A stretch of DNA of 16,513 bases, from positions 1 through 16,513 of the forward strand of contig DFEN01000107.1 in assembly GCA_002368685.1 (NCBI GenBank). The letters run 5' to 3'. Made by a program: the position numbers and the translations under genes. Below, piece after piece: positions 13,948 through 16,513 of this stretch. The DNA is from Lachnospiraceae bacterium UBA3801 (GTDB taxonomy: Bacteria > Bacillota > Clostridia > Lachnospirales > Lachnospiraceae). Within the stretch, counting starts at the first letter, position 1. The number at the start of each line of letters is the position of its first letter. The notes beneath the pieces are model-generated. The model was not told the DNA's origin, did not search any database, and worked only from the letters and a program-made list of their open reading frames with translations.

Positions 13948-15762
13948 TTACATTCCAGGGGCCTTCTTGCCTGCATTTGGATCCTTCTTCTTAAGTTCTG
14001 CATTTGGATCCTTCTTCTTGATGACAGGCGCCTTCTTCTTACCTGCCATCTTCTGAATTTCAGCCTTGTAAGCCTTATCTATATCCTCATTAGTTACAGC
14101 CTTGCTAGGATCTACCAAGCCATTTATAACGATATCCTTGGTAACATTTGTAGACTTAATCTTAGCAATCTCACTCATTTTAGGCTCTGTTGACTTATCC
14201 AGTCTCTTCATTGCCATACTTAATGTCTCGCCTGGCTTAAGCTTTAGATCCCCAGCCTTCTTCAGCTGATCCATCCTATTCTGGTAATATAATGTACTGG
14301 CAACATTATCCTGAAGCATTTCCGCATCATTACCAACTGACGCTGCCATACTCTCTCTTGCCTCAGAGCATTTTGACACTTCCTCTTCGCACTTGGCTTT
14401 CATTTCCTCAGCCTTCTTATCTAGCTGGTTCTGGAACATTTCCTGGCGCATATTCTGAACATCAGTCATTATCTTATCAGCTAATTTGGTTCTGTATTGA
14501 TCCTCTTTATCATAATAGTCGTCTTCTCCGACCTTCTTGCCTGTCTTCTCGTCTACCTTAGCATTCTCGAAGCGCTTCTCTCTCTGCTCCATCTTATGCT
14601 CTTTGTATTCCTTCGACGCTCTATAAGCCTTGAGAGACAGTCTATCATATATTTCCATTTCCTCAGCTGTAAGATTAGTTCTGCCGCGAATCTGTTCCAT
14701 AAATGTATCTAGTTCCTCAAGAGATTTCATCATTTTCTTGAATTGAGGGGACTTCTTAACACTTGTGTTCGCTTTCTTGCACATGTATTTAAGCTTCTTA
14801 ACATCCTTAAACTGAGTTTCGGTTAAGTCATTCTTGATTTCCGAATCCTGATAACCTCTATCAGGCGAGCTTCTGTCCTTTAATACATCCTCAACTGTTT
14901 TGATTTGCTTAATCTTTCTACCATTCACTTCAGGTAGATCCTTCTTGCCCTCACGTATTTCCTTCTGCTCGGCCTCGAACTTAGCTCTCTCCGCGTCCAG
15001 AGCCTCCTTCTCTTTCCTGAGCCTCTCCTTCTCGGCCTCGAAATTCGCTATGGTTTTCTCCAGATCCTGTGGATCTATCAGATTCTCCAGGTCATCCTCA
15101 TTCTCATCTCCGTCTCCAGCATTAGAGGATGGGTTATTATTGGCCTCATAGCTGAAATCACCATCATTCTTGGCTCTCTCTTCATTGATATTGAGATTTT
15201 CTAAATCATCCTCAATATCTCCCCCCTGAGGATTATTTTTAGCTTCTTTCTCCGGTTTCGGCTCATTCTCTGGCTTCGCCTCGTTCTCAGCCTTTGCTTC
15301 AGCCTCTGGCTGCTTCATTCCAACCTTAATCATAGCATCATCTACGAATCTACTAGCACCACCGAATGGATCCTGACTTATTTCCTGCATCAGATTCTCA
15401 CTGTAATTCTCCGAAAACATAGCCTTAAGCTGTGGATTATAATCAATTATATTTATAGCCTCTCCTAAGTAAGCACCAATCAGGGCTTGCTTAGTTAGAA
15501 GCTGCTGTGGACTAACACTATAATCTATAGTATCTAGTTCATTCCTGGCAGAATTAAGCAGATACTTGAATTTCTCCTCAGGTGTAGGAGGAACGGTAGC
15601 ATAGTTATAGACATCATTAGCATTCTCATTGGTAATCCACTCAAATGGATTAACGGCTACATTCGGGTCATTCTGACCCTGACCGCCCTGACCCTGCTGT
15701 CCACCCTGGCCATTATCACCAGAAGGAAACATGTCCATTTCTAAATCGTTATTATCCTTCAT
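13948..15762 (-). CDS. Unknown acidic/low-complexity coiled-coil protein (604 aa), first gene of HD-GYP operon
   Basis: The start at ATG 15760-15762 follows GAGAGGT. No signal peptide is seen. Layout: a Gly/Gln-rich patch (14-32); a compact region about 36-148; an Ala/Glu/Lys/Pro/Asn repeat region (151-176, EAKPENEPKPEKEAK); acidic motifs GDIEDDLENL (181-190) and NEDDLENLID (221-230); a strong coiled coil (about 232-274); a helical part (310-400) that includes FKKMMKSLEELDTF (341-354) and LTAEEMEIYDRL; and a basic C-terminal tail with two copies of a 9-residue unit (KKKDPNAEL, KKKDPNAGK). The FKKMMKSLEEL and LTAEE stretch parallels residues 204-250 of the 349-aa protein. It leads an operon with the HD-GYP and 548-aa genes. 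The domain mosaic suggests a scaffold or partner protein; the family is not recognised. Confidence 0.88.
   Translation of the reverse strand: MKDNNDLEMDMFPSGDNGQGGQQGQGGQGQNDPNVAVNPFEWITNENANDVYNYATVPPTPEEKFKYLLNSARNELDTIDYSVSPQQLLTKQALIGAYLGEAINIIDYNPQLKAMFSENYSENLMQEISQDPFGGASRFVDDAMIKVGMKQPEAEAKAENEAKPENEPKPEKEAKNNPQGGDIEDDLENLNINEERAKNDGDFSYEANNNPSSNAGDGDENEDDLENLIDPQDLEKTIANFEAEKERLRKEKEALDAERAKFEAEQKEIREGKKDLPEVNGRKIKQIKTVEDVLKDRSSPDRGYQDSEIKNDLTETQFKDVKKLKYMCKKANTSVKKSPQFKKMMKSLEELDTFMEQIRGRTNLTAEEMEIYDRLSLKAYRASKEYKEHKMEQREKRFENAKVDEKTGKKVGEDDYYDKEDQYRTKLADKIMTDVQNMRQEMFQNQLDKKAEEMKAKCEEEVSKCSEARESMAASVGNDAEMLQDNVASTLYYQNRMDQLKKAGDLKLKPGETLSMAMKRLDKSTEPKMSEIAKIKSTNVTKDIVINGLVDPSKAVTNEDIDKAYKAEIQKMAGKKKAPVIKKKDPNAELKKKDPNAGKKAPGM
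13971..14019 (-). repeat. Direct repeat encoding a 9-residue C-terminal unit
   Basis: Two identical 22-bp copies (13971-13992 and 13998-14019) at a 27-bp period encode KKKDPNAEL and KKKDPNAGK near the end of the 604-aa protein. Perfect DNA identity suggests a recent in-frame duplication. Confidence 0.8.
15235..15312 (-). repeat. Low-complexity Glu/Lys/Pro/Asn coding repeat
   Basis: Residues 151-176 of the 604-aa protein are degenerate repeats of EAKxENE/KPEKEAK type, likely a flexible charged linker between the N-terminal region and the acidic/coiled-coil part. Confidence 0.6.
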
Positions 15763-15780
15763 AATTATTACCTCTCTCTA

Positions 15781-15808
15781 TATACTGTAAGGTTATATAT
15801 ACAGTATA
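15781..15808. promoter_or_regulatory. Operator-like inverted repeat at promoter C
   Basis: TATACTGTA (15781-15789) and TACAGTATA (15800-15808) are perfect 9-bp arms around a 10-bp AT-rich centre. The right arm overlaps the -10 box of promoter C (15803-15808), and the expected transcription start falls inside the repeat. This is the geometry of a repressor operator. A further ACAGTGTA follows at 15808-15815. Confidence 0.55.
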
Positions 15809-15835
15809 CAGTGTAATGCGCAACAAAAGCGTAAC
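15803..15835 (-). promoter_or_regulatory. Promoter C of the 604-aa/HD-GYP/548-aa operon, with shared 14-bp element
   Basis: On the minus strand GTTACGCTTTTGTT (15822-15835) overlaps the -35 position (CGCTTT, 15826-15831). It is 17 bp from a TATACT -10 box (15803-15808), which is 40 nt before the ATG. In this copy the element is followed by a second GTTGCGC, giving two GTTRCGC half-sites 11 bp apart. Confidence 0.7.
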
Positions 15836-15850
15836 AAATATTATGATGTA

Positions 15851-15875
15851 GGTGTCAAAAGTACCTTTTGACACC
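15851..15875. repeat. Perfect 11-bp inverted repeat after the phosphatase gene
   Basis: GGTGTCAAAAG (15851-15861) and CTTTTGACACC (15865-15875) are exact reverse complements separated by 3 nt. It lies 8 bp after the stop codon of the phosphatase gene and before promoter C. The minus strand has no T-run after the hairpin, so it may be a factor-assisted terminator, an mRNA 3'-end stabiliser or a small dispersed palindrome. Confidence 0.65.
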
Positions 15876-15883
15876 ATATGAAT

Positions 15884-16513
15884 TTACAATTTTTTTATAT
15901 ATGTGAAGCTAAGCATGGTTCTATCATCGAATTGTGGGACGCCCTCTTCGAAAGCATCCGCTCTCTTAATCATAGCTTCTACCAGTTCCTCATTAGTTGC
16001 ATCCTTATGAGCATTAAGAGTTTCAAGTATATTGTCTAAGCCGAAGCGTTCGCCACTGGCAGACTTAGCTTCATTTAGACCGTCTGTATATAGGAATATT
16101 CTGTCTCCAGGATTAATATCGAATTCATAATCCTTGAATCTGGCACCAGGAATAAATCCAATAGGTGGACCGTGACGGGAGGTCTTATCTACGAAGTAAT
16201 CCTCTCCACCCTTCATAATTGCCGGATAATCATGACCTGCATTACATACATTTACATGTCCTGTGCTTAGGTCGATTATTGCCATCCATACTGTTACGAA
16301 CATTCCCTCGCTATTCTTCTCAGCAATCACGTCATCTACATATTTAATGATTTCGGCTGCATTTCCACCCATCTTGGCACGGGCTCTGATAAGTGTCATG
16401 GATATAGCCATGAAGAATGCAGCTCCTGCACCCTTATCGGATACATCTGCTATTAGAATCACCAGATGATTATCATCTAGCATATAGTAATCATAGAAGT
16501 CTCCGCCAACCTC
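15884..16513 (-). CDS. SpoIIE/RsbU-type PP2C serine/threonine phosphatase (5' end off the window)
   Basis: The frame is open to the right edge, giving 209 C-terminal residues; an internal ATG at 16483 is not the start, because the PP2C motif begins upstream of it. Visible PPM-phosphatase motifs are VGGDFYDYYML (metal Asp), IADVSDKGAGAAFFMA, CNAGHDYPAIM, LYTDGLNEAKSASGERFG (metal Asp) and FDDRTMLSF at the end. All metal-ligand acidic residues of the family seem present, so the enzyme is probably active. Such proteins commonly dephosphorylate STAS-type anti-sigma antagonists or other Ser/Thr-phosphorylated regulators, often fused to N-terminal sensor or HAMP modules; that part is outside the window. 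It is separated from the next operon by a hairpin and promoter C, so it is probably not co-transcribed, but it may act in the same signalling context. Confidence 0.92.
   Translation of the reverse strand, partial: EVGGDFYDYYMLDDNHLVILIADVSDKGAGAAFFMAISMTLIRARAKMGGNAAEIIKYVDDVIAEKNSEGMFVTVWMAIIDLSTGHVNVCNAGHDYPAIMKGGEDYFVDKTSRHGPPIGFIPGARFKDYEFDINPGDRIFLYTDGLNEAKSASGERFGLDNILETLNAHKDATNEELVEAMIKRADAFEEGVPQFDDRTMLSFTYIKKL

Noticed and set aside
15884..16483. A complete 199-aa phosphatase starting at the ATG 16483
   Set aside because: The essential VGGDFYD motif lies just upstream in the same frame and continues to the window edge, so the gene is truncated by the window rather than short.

Overview
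The window looks like chromosomal DNA from a low-GC, Gram-positive, clostridial-type bacterium, most plausibly a member of the Lachnospiraceae. This rests on AT-rich coding sequence, strong AGGAGG-type ribosome binding sites, a signal peptide ending in VYA-DD, and SpoIIE-type phosphatase and HD-GYP sequences typical of that group. The assignment is an inference; there is no rRNA or marker gene to settle it. Eight of the nine genes lie on the minus strand, so transcription runs mostly from right to left.

Reading along the minus strand: (1) the C-terminal part of a SpoIIE/RsbU-type PP2C phosphatase enters from the right edge (15884-16513). (2) A promoter region (15763-15850) precedes a tight operon of an acidic, low-complexity coiled-coil protein (604 aa), a PAS-HD-GYP cyclic-di-GMP phosphodiesterase (429 aa) and a helical coiled-coil protein (548 aa). 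(3) A short gap with an inverted repeat leads to a single-pass membrane protein with an extracytoplasmic beta-type domain (313 aa). (4) A second promoter precedes a secreted, cysteine-containing, beta-helix-like protein (670 aa). (5) A perfect 36-bp inverted repeat fills the convergent gap between that gene and the only plus-strand gene, a CPBP/Abi-type membrane protease (328 aa). (6) A third promoter opens an operon of a 349-aa charged protein, a giant 1512-aa soluble protein and a third unknown protein that runs off the left edge (313 residues visible).

The most interesting feature is that the three minus-strand promoters share a 14-bp element (GTTRCKCTTTTGTT). It lies over the -35 position at an identical distance from a good -10 box in all three cases, with 40-44 nt from the -10 box to the start codon. 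This suggests that the soluble coiled-coil proteins, the c-di-GMP enzyme and the secreted protein form one regulon. Several of the unknown soluble proteins also show faint shared segments and a shared acidic motif, so they may be distant relatives. None of the five belongs to a family I recognise. The locus is therefore a candidate undescribed system that joins large cytoplasmic proteins, second-messenger signalling and a cell-surface/secreted component. Its function cannot be read from the sequence.

No tRNA, rRNA, CRISPR array, transposase or integrase was seen. There is no gene-free stretch longer than 300 bases; the longest gaps are about 110-160 bp and their content is listed.
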